Below are positions 1-7,474 of a DNA stretch of 53,936 nucleotides, in pieces. This DNA comes from an uncultured Flavobacteriaceae bacterium (lineage in GTDB: Bacteria; Bacteroidota; Bacteroidia; Flavobacteriales; Flavobacteriaceae). The number at the start of each line of letters is the position of its first letter. The first letter of the stretch is position 1. The stretch spans positions 1 to 53,936 of the forward strand of contig CALLIG010000253.1 in the NCBI GenBank assembly GCA_938009735.1, written 5' to 3'. Made by a program: the position numbers and the translations under genes. Below the pieces are notes generated by a model, which saw only the letters and a list, made by a program, of their open reading frames with translations, made no database searches and was not told where the DNA came from.

Positions 1-689
1 CCATGAAGTTCTCCGAACTCACTAATCATTCCAGGAGCATCTTGCGGAATTCGTTGCCATACCGAACGTTCATCTTCTCTAAAGTTCATCCTAGAGATCT
101 GAAGGCCCCATATTTGCTCTTTAGCCTTTCCAAATTTTAATTGACTAAATGGTATTTTAGCTTCGGCTGTCCAACCCTCACTATTAATTTGGGAGGCGGC
201 ATACCATATCGGATTCCAACTATCATCCCAATTATCGCCATTCTCAGAAACAAATTCATCACCTTTAACTCCGGCTGCAGTTACAGTAAAAGAAAAAGCA
301 GTTCTTTTATCATGATAACTATCTATAATAATGGTAATACGGTCTCCTGCAAAAGTATCACGTCTTGATAACCTTTTTTCAATTTTATCAGGTTCAGAAT
401 CAAAACAGCGATATGCCACGTACAAAAATTTCTTATCGTAAGTAATTTTATATTGGGTCTGTTGCTCTGGCTGTGTATTCTCATCAGGTACCCATTCAAT
501 AAAATCTTTGGCCCATTCCGAACTGTTCCACCCTTCATCATCCAAAGAACCATCAATTGTAATCGATCTACCCTCTATAATAGGTTGGGTTAAATACACA
601 CGTTTTGTAACAATTTCAGTTGAATCTTGTGATAATAAGGAAAAAGGTGCTAAAACTAATGTGCAGAAAATTACAAGGGAAAGCTTCAT
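1..689 (-). CDS. DUF5916 / CBM9-like domain outer-membrane-type protein (5' part, runs off the window)
   Basis: Reading the minus strand from an ATG at 689 gives an open frame that runs past base 1, so about 229 residues are visible. Residues 1-21 are a signal peptide (hydrophobic core, then LLSQ). Next comes a CBM9-like carbohydrate-binding fold, recognised by IDGSLDDEGW near residue 45 and by DRITIIIDSYHDKRTAFSF near residue 116, a pattern typical of the N-terminus of DUF5916 proteins. Family members usually continue with a long C-terminal domain predicted to be an outer-membrane barrel, which would lie outside the window. The substrate is unknown. The gene is divergent from rplM, with about 255 bp between the two starts. 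The family call is fairly sure; the role is not. Confidence 0.8.
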   Translation of the reverse strand, partial: MKLSLVIFCTLVLAPFSLLSQDSTEIVTKRVYLTQPIIEGRSITIDGSLDDEGWNSSEWAKDFIEWVPDENTQPEQQTQYKITYDKKFLYVAYRCFDSEPDKIEKRLSRRDTFAGDRITIIIDSYHDKRTAFSFTVTAAGVKGDEFVSENGDNWDDSWNPIWYAASQINSEGWTAEAKIPFSQLKFGKAKEQIWGLQISRMNFREDERSVWQRIPQDAPGMISEFGELH

Positions 690-866
690 AAATATTGGTG
701 ATTGATTTAATTTTGATGATTGATTTGTCAAGTTATATAGATGCAAAAGTAGTTTTGATGTTACAGAGTAAAGGAGATTTTAGCCTTTATTTAACAGAAA
801 AACACAAACTATTAAATGAAAAAGCAAAACAGATCAAAAAATCTAGAAAATAAACTGAAACAAGCA

Positions 867-897
867 TTTGTATATCTAATTAATAATTGTAAATTTG
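867..897 (+). promoter_or_regulatory. Bacteroidota-type promoter of the rplM-rpsI operon
   Basis: TTTG at 867-870 is followed, after 19 bases, by TAAATTTG at 890-897. This is an exact match to the known Bacteroidota -33/-7 pattern (TTTG, about 19 bases, TAnnTTTG). Transcription would start near 904, leaving a leader of about 40 bases before the GTG at 945 but only about 11 before the TTG at 915. This favours the GTG as the rplM start. Confidence 0.7.
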
Positions 898-944
898 CAC
901 CCCGTTTATAGGGATTGAAGTATTTAATCGTAAATAAAGTAGTA

Positions 945-1400
945 GTGGATACATTAAGTTATAAAACTGTTTCAGCTAATAGAAAGACCGTTGACAAGCA
1001 ATGGTTATTGGTAGATGCAGAAGGTCAAACACTAGGGCGTCTTTCTTCTAAGATAGCAAAACTGTTAAGAGGAAAGCACAAGCCAAATTTCACCCCGCAT
1101 GTTGATTGTGGCGATAATATCGTTGTGATCAATGCTGAGAAAGTTACCCTTTCAGGAAATAAGTGGGAAGAAAAAACTTATAAGCGTTACACAGGTTATC
1201 CTGGTGGTCAACGTTTCACTACAGCTAGAGAATTATTGGAAAAGAACCCAGGTCGCATTGTTGAAAAAGCGGTTAAAGGAATGCTTCCAAAAAATAGGTT
1301 AGGTGCTGAATTGTTTAGAAACCTCAAAGTATATGTAGGTCCTAATCATGATCAAGAAGCTCAAAAACCAACGGTAATCAACATAAACGACATTAAGTAA
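945..1400 (+). CDS. rplM: 50S ribosomal protein L13
   Basis: L13 is an early-assembling protein of the large ribosomal subunit. The frame from GTG 945 gives 151 residues, the usual length in this group, beginning [16 protein letters not shown] as flavobacterial L13 does. Diagnostic stretches are [19 protein letters not shown], the [18 protein letters not shown] region and [10 protein letters not shown] near residue 84. The frame stays open upstream to a TTG at 915, which would add ten residues (MKYLIVNKVV) not expected in the family, so I chose GTG. The stop overlaps the rpsI start by one base (TAATG), so the two are translationally coupled. A clear promoter lies at 867-897. Confidence 0.95.
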   Translation: MDTLSYKTVSANRKTVDKQWLLVDAEGQTLGRLSSKIAKLLRGKHKPNFTPHVDCGDNIVVINAEKVTLSGNKWEEKTYKRYTGYPGGQRFTTARELLEKNPGRIVEKAVKGMLPKNRLGAELFRNLKVYVGPNHDQEAQKPTVININDIK

Positions 1401-1786
1401 TGGAGACTATTCACAAAATAGGAAGAAGAAAAACAGCTGTTGCTCGTGTTTATCTTTCTGACGGAAAAGGAAAAATCACTATCAACAAAAAGGATTTGAA
1501 CGATTATTTTCCGACAGCAACCTTACAATATAAAGTAAATCAGCCTTTCACTTTAACTGACACAGTAGGTAACTACGATGTTAATGTTAATGTATATGGA
1601 GGTGGAATTACTGGTCAAGCAGAAGCTATTCGCCTAGCATTATCTAGAGCAATGGTAGAGATTGATGCAGAAAACAGATTGGTTCTTAAACCAGAAGGTT
1701 TAATGACAAGAGATCCAAGAATGGTTGAACGTAAGAAATTCGGTCAAAAGAAAGCTCGGAAGAAATTTCAATTCTCTAAGCGTTAA
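1400..1786 (+). CDS. rpsI: 30S ribosomal protein S9
   Basis: S9 is a small-subunit protein whose basic C-terminal tail reaches the P-site tRNA. The 128-residue protein begins with the family pattern [16 protein letters not shown]. It contains [18 protein letters not shown] and ends in the conserved basic tail [12 protein letters not shown]. Length is normal. It starts on the last base of the rplM stop codon, and a strong hairpin-plus-T-run terminator follows within 15 bases, so rplM-rpsI is a closed two-gene operon. Confidence 0.97.
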   Translation: METIHKIGRRKTAVARVYLSDGKGKITINKKDLNDYFPTATLQYKVNQPFTLTDTVGNYDVNVNVYGGGITGQAEAIRLALSRAMVEIDAENRLVLKPEGLMTRDPRMVERKKFGQKKARKKFQFSKR

Positions 1787-1800
1787 TAACAAAATTATCA

Positions 1801-1836
1801 GGTGCTCTTTTCGAAGAGCACCTTTCTTATATTTTT
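1801..1836 (+). terminator. Rho-independent terminator after rpsI
   Basis: Perfect 9-bp stem GGTGCTCTT (1801-1809) with AAGAGCACC (1814-1822), a TTCG tetraloop, then a T-rich tract. It closes the rplM-rpsI operon. Confidence 0.85.
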
Positions 1837-1853
1837 TAACTAGTTCATTGAAA

Positions 1854-1967
1854 GTCTCTTTTACGAGACAATTAAAAATCCTATATCTGCAAGTGCATAT
1901 AGGTAAATTAGTTTAGCATCTAAATAATAGAGGCTTCTTAACCCTGTTGAGATACCACTCTATTATT
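1854..1967 (+). promoter_or_regulatory. Structured leader upstream of rpsB-tsf (candidate autoregulatory RNA)
   Basis: Three inverted repeats follow one another in the gap before rpsB: GTCTC (1854-1858) with GAGAC (1865-1869); CCTATAT (1880-1886) with ATATAGG (1897-1903); and a perfect 10-bp pair AATAATAGAG (1923-1932) with CTCTATTATT (1958-1967) enclosing 25 bases. The last ends 32 bases before the rpsB ATG. No T-run follows any of them, so they are not ordinary terminators. Ribosomal protein S2 is known to control its own mRNA through leader structure in other bacteria; a similar role here is inference. Confidence 0.35.
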
Positions 1968-1999
1968 GCTAATTCATAAGAACGTAAACTAAATTTAAA

Positions 2000-3148
2000 A
2001 TGGCGAAAGTCGAAGTAAAACAATTATTAGAAGCAGGTGTACATTTTGGACACCTTACAAGAAAGTGGAATCCTAACATGGCGCCCTACATCTACATGGA
2101 GCGCAACGGAATTCACGTTATCAATCTTTACAAAACAGTTGCAAAATTAGACGAGGCAAAAGAAGCCCTTTCTAAAATAGCTGCTTCAGGAAGAAAAATT
2201 CTTTTTGTAGCTACTAAAAAGCAAGCGAAAGATATCGTTGCTGAAAAAGTAGCAAATGTAAACATGCCATATATTACTGAAAGATGGCCTGGCGGAATGT
2301 TGACCAACTTTGTAACTATTCGTAAAGCTGTTAAGAAAATGGCGATGATCGATAGAATGAAGAAAGATGGTACTTTCCTTACTTTATCTAAAAAAGAAAG
2401 ATTACAAGTTGATCGTTTACGTGCTAAATTAGAAAAGAATCTTGGTTCTATCTCTGAAATGACACGTTTACCAGGTGCGCTTTTCGTTGTTGATACAATG
2501 CGTGAACACATCGCAGTTAAGGAAGCTCAGAAATTGAACATTCCGATTTTCGCGATGGTTGATACTAATTCTGATCCTAGAGATGTAGATTTTTTGATTC
2601 CGTCAAATGACGATGCTTCAAAATCTATTGACATTATCATGACTCAAGTTACTGATGCAATTGCAGAAGGTCTTGAAGAACGCAAATCAGATAAGCAAGG
2701 AGAAAAAGAAGGTAAAGAACCTGCTAAAAAAGAAGCTCCAAAAGCAGAAGCTCCTAAAAAAGCGGCGAAAGCTGAACCAGTAGCTGAAAAAGCACCCGCA
2801 GTTGAAGAAACTGTTGCTGCAGCAAAAGAGGAAGCTCCTAAAAAAGACGTAAAGAAGAAAGAAGCAGCTCCTAAAAAGGAAGCAAAAGCTGATAAAGCAG
2901 ATGACCTAACTAAAATTGAAGGTGTTGGACCTAAAGCTGCAGAGGCTTTAGCAAACGCAGGACTTGACACCTTCGCTAAGGTTGCTAAAGCAGAAGCTGA
3001 TAAAATGAAAGAGATTTTAACTGAGGCTAGTTCTAGAATGGCTCATTTAGATCCGACTTCATGGCCAAAGCAAGCAAAAATGGCGGCTGATGGAAATTGG
3101 GACGAGCTAAAAGTTTGGCAAGACAATACAAAAGGTGGGGTTGAATAA
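2000..3148 (+). CDS. rpsB: 30S ribosomal protein S2 with C-terminal helix-hairpin-helix extension
   Basis: S2 binds the small subunit near the S1 site. Residues 1 to about 230 are a normal S2: LLEAGVHFGHLTRKWNPNMAPYI at the N-terminus, then ERWPGGMLTNFVTIR and LPGALFVVDTMREHIAVKEA. It is 382 residues long against about 240-270 usual. The extra part is a Lys/Ala/Glu/Pro-rich low-complexity linker (about 230-300) and a compact domain at 301-382 opening with DDLTKIEGVGPKAAEAL, a helix-hairpin-helix signature. Similar tails occur on some ribosomal proteins of this phylum. The tsf gene follows 71 bases downstream on the same strand, the classic rpsB-tsf pair. Confidence 0.96.
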   Translation: MAKVEVKQLLEAGVHFGHLTRKWNPNMAPYIYMERNGIHVINLYKTVAKLDEAKEALSKIAASGRKILFVATKKQAKDIVAEKVANVNMPYITERWPGGMLTNFVTIRKAVKKMAMIDRMKKDGTFLTLSKKERLQVDRLRAKLEKNLGSISEMTRLPGALFVVDTMREHIAVKEAQKLNIPIFAMVDTNSDPRDVDFLIPSNDDASKSIDIIMTQVTDAIAEGLEERKSDKQGEKEGKEPAKKEAPKAEAPKKAAKAEPVAEKAPAVEETVAAAKEEAPKKDVKKKEAAPKKEAKADKADDLTKIEGVGPKAAEALANAGLDTFAKVAKAEADKMKEILTEASSRMAHLDPTSWPKQAKMAADGNWDELKVWQDNTKGGVE

Positions 3149-3219
3149 TCAAACCTTATAAAGGAAAACAAATAAATTTTTCTCGCTTTCGCGGGAAAGC
3201 AATAAAATAAGATTACGTT

Positions 3220-4185
3220 ATGGCAAAAATTACCGCCGCAGAAGTAAACAAATTAAGAAAAGCTACGGGTGCAGGTATGATGGACTGCAAAAATGCCTTA
3301 GTTGAAGCTGAAGGAGATTTTGACAAAGCAATTGATGTTCTTCGTAAAAAAGGACAAAAAGTTGCTGCTAAAAGAGCTGATAGAGATTCTTCAGAAGGAG
3401 CTGCAATCGCAAAGGTTAATGCTGAACAAACTGCAGGTGTTGCAATCGTTTTAGGTTGTGAAACTGATTTTGTTGGTAAAAATGAAAACTTTGTAGCATT
3501 AGCAAATCAATTTGCTGATTTAGCAATGAACTATAACTCTAAGGAAGAGTTTTTAGCTGCTGATTTTGGAGGAATGACTGTTGCTGAAAAACTAATTGAG
3601 CAAACTGGCGTTATCGGAGAGAAGTTAGAAATAACTGCTTTTGAAAAATTAGAAGCTCCTTATGTTGGTAGTTATGTTCACATTAACAAAATTGCCGCTT
3701 TGGTTGGATTATCTGCAAAAGTAGATACTGCTGAAGTATTAGGTAAAGATGTTTCAATGCAAATAGCATCAATGGGCGCAACAACATTATCTTATAAAGA
3801 TTTTGATGCTGCTTTCGTTGCAGCTGAAACTGAAGCTAGAATCGCGGTTATCGAAAAAGATAATGAAGAACTAGGTCGTTTAGGAAAAACGCTTAAGAAT
3901 GTACCTCAGCACATCTCAATGGCTCAATTAACTCCTGAAGTTATGACTCAAGCTGAAGAAGCTGCGAAAGCTCAATTGAAAGCTGAAGGTAAGCCAGAAC
4001 AAATCTGGGATAAAATTCTTCCAGGTAAAATGGAGCGTTTTATTTCTGACAATACTACTTTGGATCAAGAACAATGTTTATTGGACCAAAATTTCATCAA
4101 AGATGAGAAAATCAATGTTGCAAAATATGTTGAGTCTCACGGCGATGTTTCAGTTACAGGCTTTAAGCGTGCGACTGTAGGATAA
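3220..4185 (+). CDS. tsf: Translation elongation factor Ts
   Basis: EF-Ts is the guanine nucleotide exchange factor that recharges EF-Tu. The 321-residue protein has the N-terminal UBA-like domain (VNKLRKATGAGMMDCKNAL) and the conserved TDFVGKNENF motif near residue 82. A core with two repeated subdomains follows, then a C-terminal region typical of the longer Bacteroidota form (SDNTTLDQEQCLLDQNFIKD). It lies directly behind rpsB. The 71-base gap contains a small hairpin (GCTTTC/GAAAGC at 3185-3200) without a T-run, so co-transcription with rpsB is likely. A strong terminator follows. Confidence 0.97.
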   Translation: MAKITAAEVNKLRKATGAGMMDCKNALVEAEGDFDKAIDVLRKKGQKVAAKRADRDSSEGAAIAKVNAEQTAGVAIVLGCETDFVGKNENFVALANQFADLAMNYNSKEEFLAADFGGMTVAEKLIEQTGVIGEKLEITAFEKLEAPYVGSYVHINKIAALVGLSAKVDTAEVLGKDVSMQIASMGATTLSYKDFDAAFVAAETEARIAVIEKDNEELGRLGKTLKNVPQHISMAQLTPEVMTQAEEAAKAQLKAEGKPEQIWDKILPGKMERFISDNTTLDQEQCLLDQNFIKDEKINVAKYVESHGDVSVTGFKRATVG

Positions 4186-4204
4186 TTTAATATCAGACTA
4201 ACTC

Positions 4205-4247
4205 AAAAAAGAACCGCTAGAGAATTTCTCTAGCGGTTCTTTGTTTT
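4205..4247 (+). terminator. Terminator after tsf, probably bidirectional
   Basis: GAACCGCTAGAGAA (4211-4224) pairs perfectly with TTCTCTAGCGGTTC (4226-4239), with an A-run on the left and a T-rich tract on the right. It lies between two convergent genes, tsf and the DUF4097 gene ending at 4260, and could serve both. Confidence 0.9.
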
Positions 4248-4259
4248 TAAAAACTTCTC

Positions 4260-5075
4260 TTAATTGCTTCGTATCATAATATCACCATTCATAGTCTTAA
4301 ACAGCAATTCATCTCCACCACCGTTAATAGTGCCCGTAACCCATTTGTCTACATTTACTTTATACACCCCGGAAGAAGTTTTCTTTTCATCCTTTTTTAC
4401 ATTACGAGTCATTTTCATCTCGTAATCAGTAAATATTTCACCATTGTCGGTTTTGGCTTTAATATTGGCTTTAAGACCACTAGGAAAAGTAACATCTAAA
4501 TCACCGTTTAAACTCGTAAAAGCCATGGGCGACTTATCATAGCCTTTGGTAAAAGTCACAACAATATCTTTATTTAAAGCATCTGCGATTACTGAGCCAC
4601 CAATATCAGTTAAGGTAATCGCGCCATTTAAATTACTAATTTCCATTTCGCCAATGACACCCTCTACTTTAATATTTCCGCTGTTTGTGGCTCTCAGATT
4701 TAAAGAGAAATTTTCTGGCACTCTGATTTTAAAATCAACTCTCTTATTATGTTTTTTCGATTTAACGACAACTTTATTGTTGTACTCTTCCACACTATAC
4801 TCCAGAGAAGTATCGCCAATTCTTCGCATACCATCCTTCATTTTTGCCGGCTTCTTGCTAGTATTTCCAACGGTCTCAATGATGACATCTTTGCTGCTAT
4901 GTGCTATAACGGTTATAGAACCATAAAGTAAACTCAGTTTTAACTGCCCGTCTTCACCTGGGTTACTTAATGGAATGGTAACAGGTTCTCCATTTTCCGT
5001 TTGGGCGAAACCAAATCTTACCATACACAGCAAGAAGATTAATAGCCCGACAGTAAGTACTGTTTTGTTTTTCAT
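4260..5075 (-). CDS. DUF4097-type beta-strand repeat protein, secreted (paralogue of the upstream gene)
   Basis: The 271-residue protein starts with a signal peptide (TVLTVGLLIFLLCMVRFGFAQ). The mature part is a series of short repeated units built on 'NGxIxLxD/VTF' turns (for example NLNGAITLTD, SLNGDLDVTFPSGLKANIKA and KTMNGDIMIRSN at the C-terminus), as in DUF4097 beta-helix-like proteins. No catalytic motif is visible. It ends four bases after the neighbouring DUF4097 gene begins its own reading unit (gap 5076-5079) and is last in an operon headed by an ECF sigma factor. It probably sits in the periplasm or outer surface. Its function is unknown. Confidence 0.82.
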   Translation of the reverse strand: MKNKTVLTVGLLIFLLCMVRFGFAQTENGEPVTIPLSNPGEDGQLKLSLLYGSITVIAHSSKDVIIETVGNTSKKPAKMKDGMRRIGDTSLEYSVEEYNNKVVVKSKKHNKRVDFKIRVPENFSLNLRATNSGNIKVEGVIGEMEISNLNGAITLTDIGGSVIADALNKDIVVTFTKGYDKSPMAFTSLNGDLDVTFPSGLKANIKAKTDNGEIFTDYEMKMTRNVKKDEKKTSSGVYKVNVDKWVTGTINGGGDELLFKTMNGDIMIRSN

Positions 5076-5079
5076 GATT

Positions 5080-5946
5080 TTATTTCTTTAAAGTTACGTC
5101 GCCATTAAGAAGGTTGAAATCTAATTTAATTCCACCTTCACCAATTCGATACGATTGATTTGCACTCATATTATATTTTACACCTTTACCATTTTTAGTT
5201 TTCTTTTTTACCAATTCAGGACTCAGCTTCGTTGTATCATAATTGGTGTATAAATCACCATTTAAGCTTTTAAAAGAAACATCTGCGTTTAGGTTTTCTT
5301 TAAAAGTGACGTTGATATCGCCATTTAATGAATTATATTTTGAATCTCCAATCGGGTTTTTATAATATGTAATATTAATGTCTTTATTTAATGCGTTTAC
5401 ATCGGTCTTACCTGATATATTATCTAAAGTAATGGCACCATTAAGATTGTTTACAATGATTTCATTGCCTTGAACATCTTTAGCATAAATATCTCCGTCA
5501 TTCATTGTTGACAATTCAACATTAGTAGATTTTGGAACTTTTAATACAAAACTTACATCAAAACGATAGTTAAGTTTTACCCATCGGTTGTTTCTGGAAT
5601 TATCATATCTGCCAGTTTCTGTATTAAAATCGTTATTCGGTGTTTCGACGTACACAAAAATTCTATTATTAAGCTCCTCTATTTTAATTCTTATTTCTTG
5701 TTTACCATTATCGACATAGCTTTCCCGCTTGGCGGAAATAGTTCTCTCCGCTTCAAGCTTAATTGAGCTCCCTTCATAGCCCTCAACACGAATGGGACCG
5801 TTAATATTCTTTACTACAAGACTATTTTTAACAGAATTAGATGAGAAATTCAATTCCTTGGTAATGGTTTCATTAAATTTTTGCGCCAGCCCAACTTGGA
5901 AGCATATAAATGCCAATAGCAACATACTTGATTTAATAGTTTTCAT
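5080..5946 (-). CDS. DUF4097-type beta-strand repeat protein, secreted
   Basis: The 288-residue protein carries a signal peptide (MLLLAFICFQVGLAQ) and the same repeated turns as its downstream neighbour: VKNINGPIRVEG, NNLNGAITLDNISG, SLNGDINVTFKENL, SLNGDLYTNYD and a final LLNGDVTLKK. The regular spacing of the N-G-(D/A/P)-I units suggests a right-handed beta-solenoid. It is the third gene of the sigma/anti-sigma operon, 21 bases behind the HEAT-repeat gene and 4 bases before its own paralogue, so the pair looks like a tandem duplication. A polybasic or adhesive role has been proposed for related proteins but nothing in the sequence proves one. Confidence 0.83.
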   Translation of the reverse strand: MKTIKSSMLLLAFICFQVGLAQKFNETITKELNFSSNSVKNSLVVKNINGPIRVEGYEGSSIKLEAERTISAKRESYVDNGKQEIRIKIEELNNRIFVYVETPNNDFNTETGRYDNSRNNRWVKLNYRFDVSFVLKVPKSTNVELSTMNDGDIYAKDVQGNEIIVNNLNGAITLDNISGKTDVNALNKDINITYYKNPIGDSKYNSLNGDINVTFKENLNADVSFKSLNGDLYTNYDTTKLSPELVKKKTKNGKGVKYNMSANQSYRIGEGGIKLDFNLLNGDVTLKK

Positions 5947-5967
5947 GATTGTTCGTTTTTTGATTGT

Positions 5968-6771
5968 TTATATAATGTGATTGATTGATTCTTGTAATTT
6001 TTGCTTCACGGTATTATCTATATCGGGCTGCTGTAGTAATTCTTTCATTGATTCTATTGATGTTTTTTCTTGTAACGCAACCATTAAATCTGCCAATGCT
6101 AGTTGAACTAAAGGCGATTCTTGTAATGCTATAGACTTTACAAGACCCATACGCACTACAGGAGTATCAGCATATTTCGCCAATGACTCAATTGCCACTA
6201 AACGCACGTTAATATTTTGATCTTTATTAAGTGTCGTAAACAAGGCCTCAATGACCCGTTCAGTTGCATCATTCAACTTCGCCGCCTCGTTCATTCCTTG
6301 TAATCTTTTATTTGCTGAAGGCTGCTCTAATAATGTTAAAACCAATTGCTCTCGAACTTGCTCGGTTTCTGTATTGGAAACATTACCCACTTCAATAACC
6401 TTAGGATCAGGTTTAGAATTCAAAAAGTATCCCACACTTAATCCAATCACTAAAAGCAACATACCGAATGCTAATTGAGGTTTTTGAATGGTATTAAAAA
6501 CAGACGAGAGTTTCTGAAACCAATCCAACTTTGGGCTTTCTTGATTTTCAACTTTAAGATGCAGCATGTCAAAAAATGAATCATCCATTTTTTTAGAGGG
6601 TTCAGGAATATCAAATGCATCAATTCCTTCCCAAGTATTAGAAACAGCATTAAATTCTTCTTGGTGCTCAGGGTTGTTCTCTATGAAGTTTAAAAACTCT
6701 TGCTGCCCTTTTTCATCCAGTTCACCAGACAAAAACTCTATCATCCATATTTCAAATTTTTCTTTTTCCAT
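5968..6771 (-). CDS. Single-pass membrane protein with HEAT-like repeats, probable anti-sigma factor
   Basis: 267 residues in three parts. Residues 1-60 are a cytoplasmic acidic segment (WMIEFLSGELDEKGQQEFLNF) resembling the anti-sigma N-terminus that opens with a short helix pair. Residues about 100-117 are one membrane span (LAFGMLLLVIGLSVGYFLNS). Residues 140-267 are helical repeats of the HEAT type (NVRLVAIESLAKYADTPVVRMGLV and QLALADLMVALQEKTSIESM). The gene begins two bases after the ECF sigma gene ends, which supports the anti-sigma role. Typical zinc-binding HxxxCxxC residues are absent, so it is not a ZAS-type factor. The HEAT domain outside the membrane is an unusual sensor end. Confidence 0.7.
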   Translation of the reverse strand: MEKEKFEIWMIEFLSGELDEKGQQEFLNFIENNPEHQEEFNAVSNTWEGIDAFDIPEPSKKMDDSFFDMLHLKVENQESPKLDWFQKLSSVFNTIQKPQLAFGMLLLVIGLSVGYFLNSKPDPKVIEVGNVSNTETEQVREQLVLTLLEQPSANKRLQGMNEAAKLNDATERVIEALFTTLNKDQNINVRLVAIESLAKYADTPVVRMGLVKSIALQESPLVQLALADLMVALQEKTSIESMKELLQQPDIDNTVKQKLQESINHII

Positions 6772-6773
6772 AG

Positions 6774-7328
6774 CTATCTTGTTTCCAATTGTAGAAAAAT
6801 TGCTCTTAAATCTTTTAATGCTCTATGCGCTTTTACCTTTGCCGCACCCTCGGTACAACCTAAAATTTCTGCTACTTCGCTAAATTTTAATTCTTTCAAC
6901 TTGCTAAGCACCAACACTTCTCTTTTTTCAGGGGCCAATAGCTTCATTGCTTTGTTTAACACCTTCACATCATCCTTTTGATGCAATAACTTATCCGTAT
7001 TCTCCGAGGCCTCCATTTTATAGTCGACCGCAGTAACATCGATTTGATTAAATGCTATTCGGTTTTTTCTATAATAATCATAATTTACATTTCGAGCAGT
7101 TTGAAACATCCAAGCTGTAAAAGAACCTTCTCCTGTAAAAGTGTGCTTGTATTTCAACATTCGTTCAAAAACATTTTGAACCAAATCCTCACTTACAGAA
7201 GCATTGTTATTCATATTATAAAAGAATCCGAAAAGTCTTTTTTTATGGCGTTCATACAGCAAGCCAAGTTTATCAAGTTCACCTGATTTTACTTTTAACA
7301 TTAATGCGTTGTTGGTCAATTCTTGCAT
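6774..7328 (-). CDS. ECF-type RNA polymerase sigma factor
   Basis: 184 residues, normal for an ECF sigma factor. Region 2 contains LVQNVFERMLKYKHTFTGEGSFTAWMFQTARNVNYDYYRK (about residues 50-90), which binds core polymerase and melts the -10 element. Region 4 (about 125-180) has PEKREVLVLSKLKELKFSEVAEILGCTEGAAKVKAHRALKDLR, a helix-turn-helix for -35 recognition. It heads a compact minus-strand operon with a membrane HEAT protein (2-base gap) and two DUF4097 proteins. It is therefore likely to respond to an envelope signal and drive the same operon. Confidence 0.93.
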   Translation of the reverse strand: MQELTNNALMLKVKSGELDKLGLLYERHKKRLFGFFYNMNNNASVSEDLVQNVFERMLKYKHTFTGEGSFTAWMFQTARNVNYDYYRKNRIAFNQIDVTAVDYKMEASENTDKLLHQKDDVKVLNKAMKLLAPEKREVLVLSKLKELKFSEVAEILGCTEGAAKVKAHRALKDLRAIFLQLETR

Positions 7329-7417
7329 TTCACTTTTTGGTCTACAAAAGGGTAAACCGCTGTTTTTTAAAAAGGTTACAAAAAAATCTAATATTCTTTA
7401 TTAAGATAAGGTTTAAT

Positions 7418-7450
7418 ATAAAAAAAGCGCCACATGAAGGTGGCGCTTTA
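7418..7450 (-). terminator. Terminator of the M61 peptidase gene
   Basis: AAAGCGCCAC (7424-7433) pairs with GTGGCGCTTT (7440-7449). On the minus strand the stem is followed by a T-run (complement of the A-run at 7421-7426). It lies 26 bases past the stop of the gene at 7475-9349. Confidence 0.85.
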
Positions 7451-7474
7451 GTATTATAAAATTATTTTTTATTC

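Noticed and set aside
915-944. Earlier TTG start for rplM
   Set aside because: Adds ten residues not found in L13 and would leave almost no leader after the promoter at 867-897.
3185-3200. GCTTTCCCGC shared (inverted) with 5719-5728, possible dispersed repeat
   Set aside because: Only ten bases are common, one copy being inside a coding region; too little to call a repeat family.
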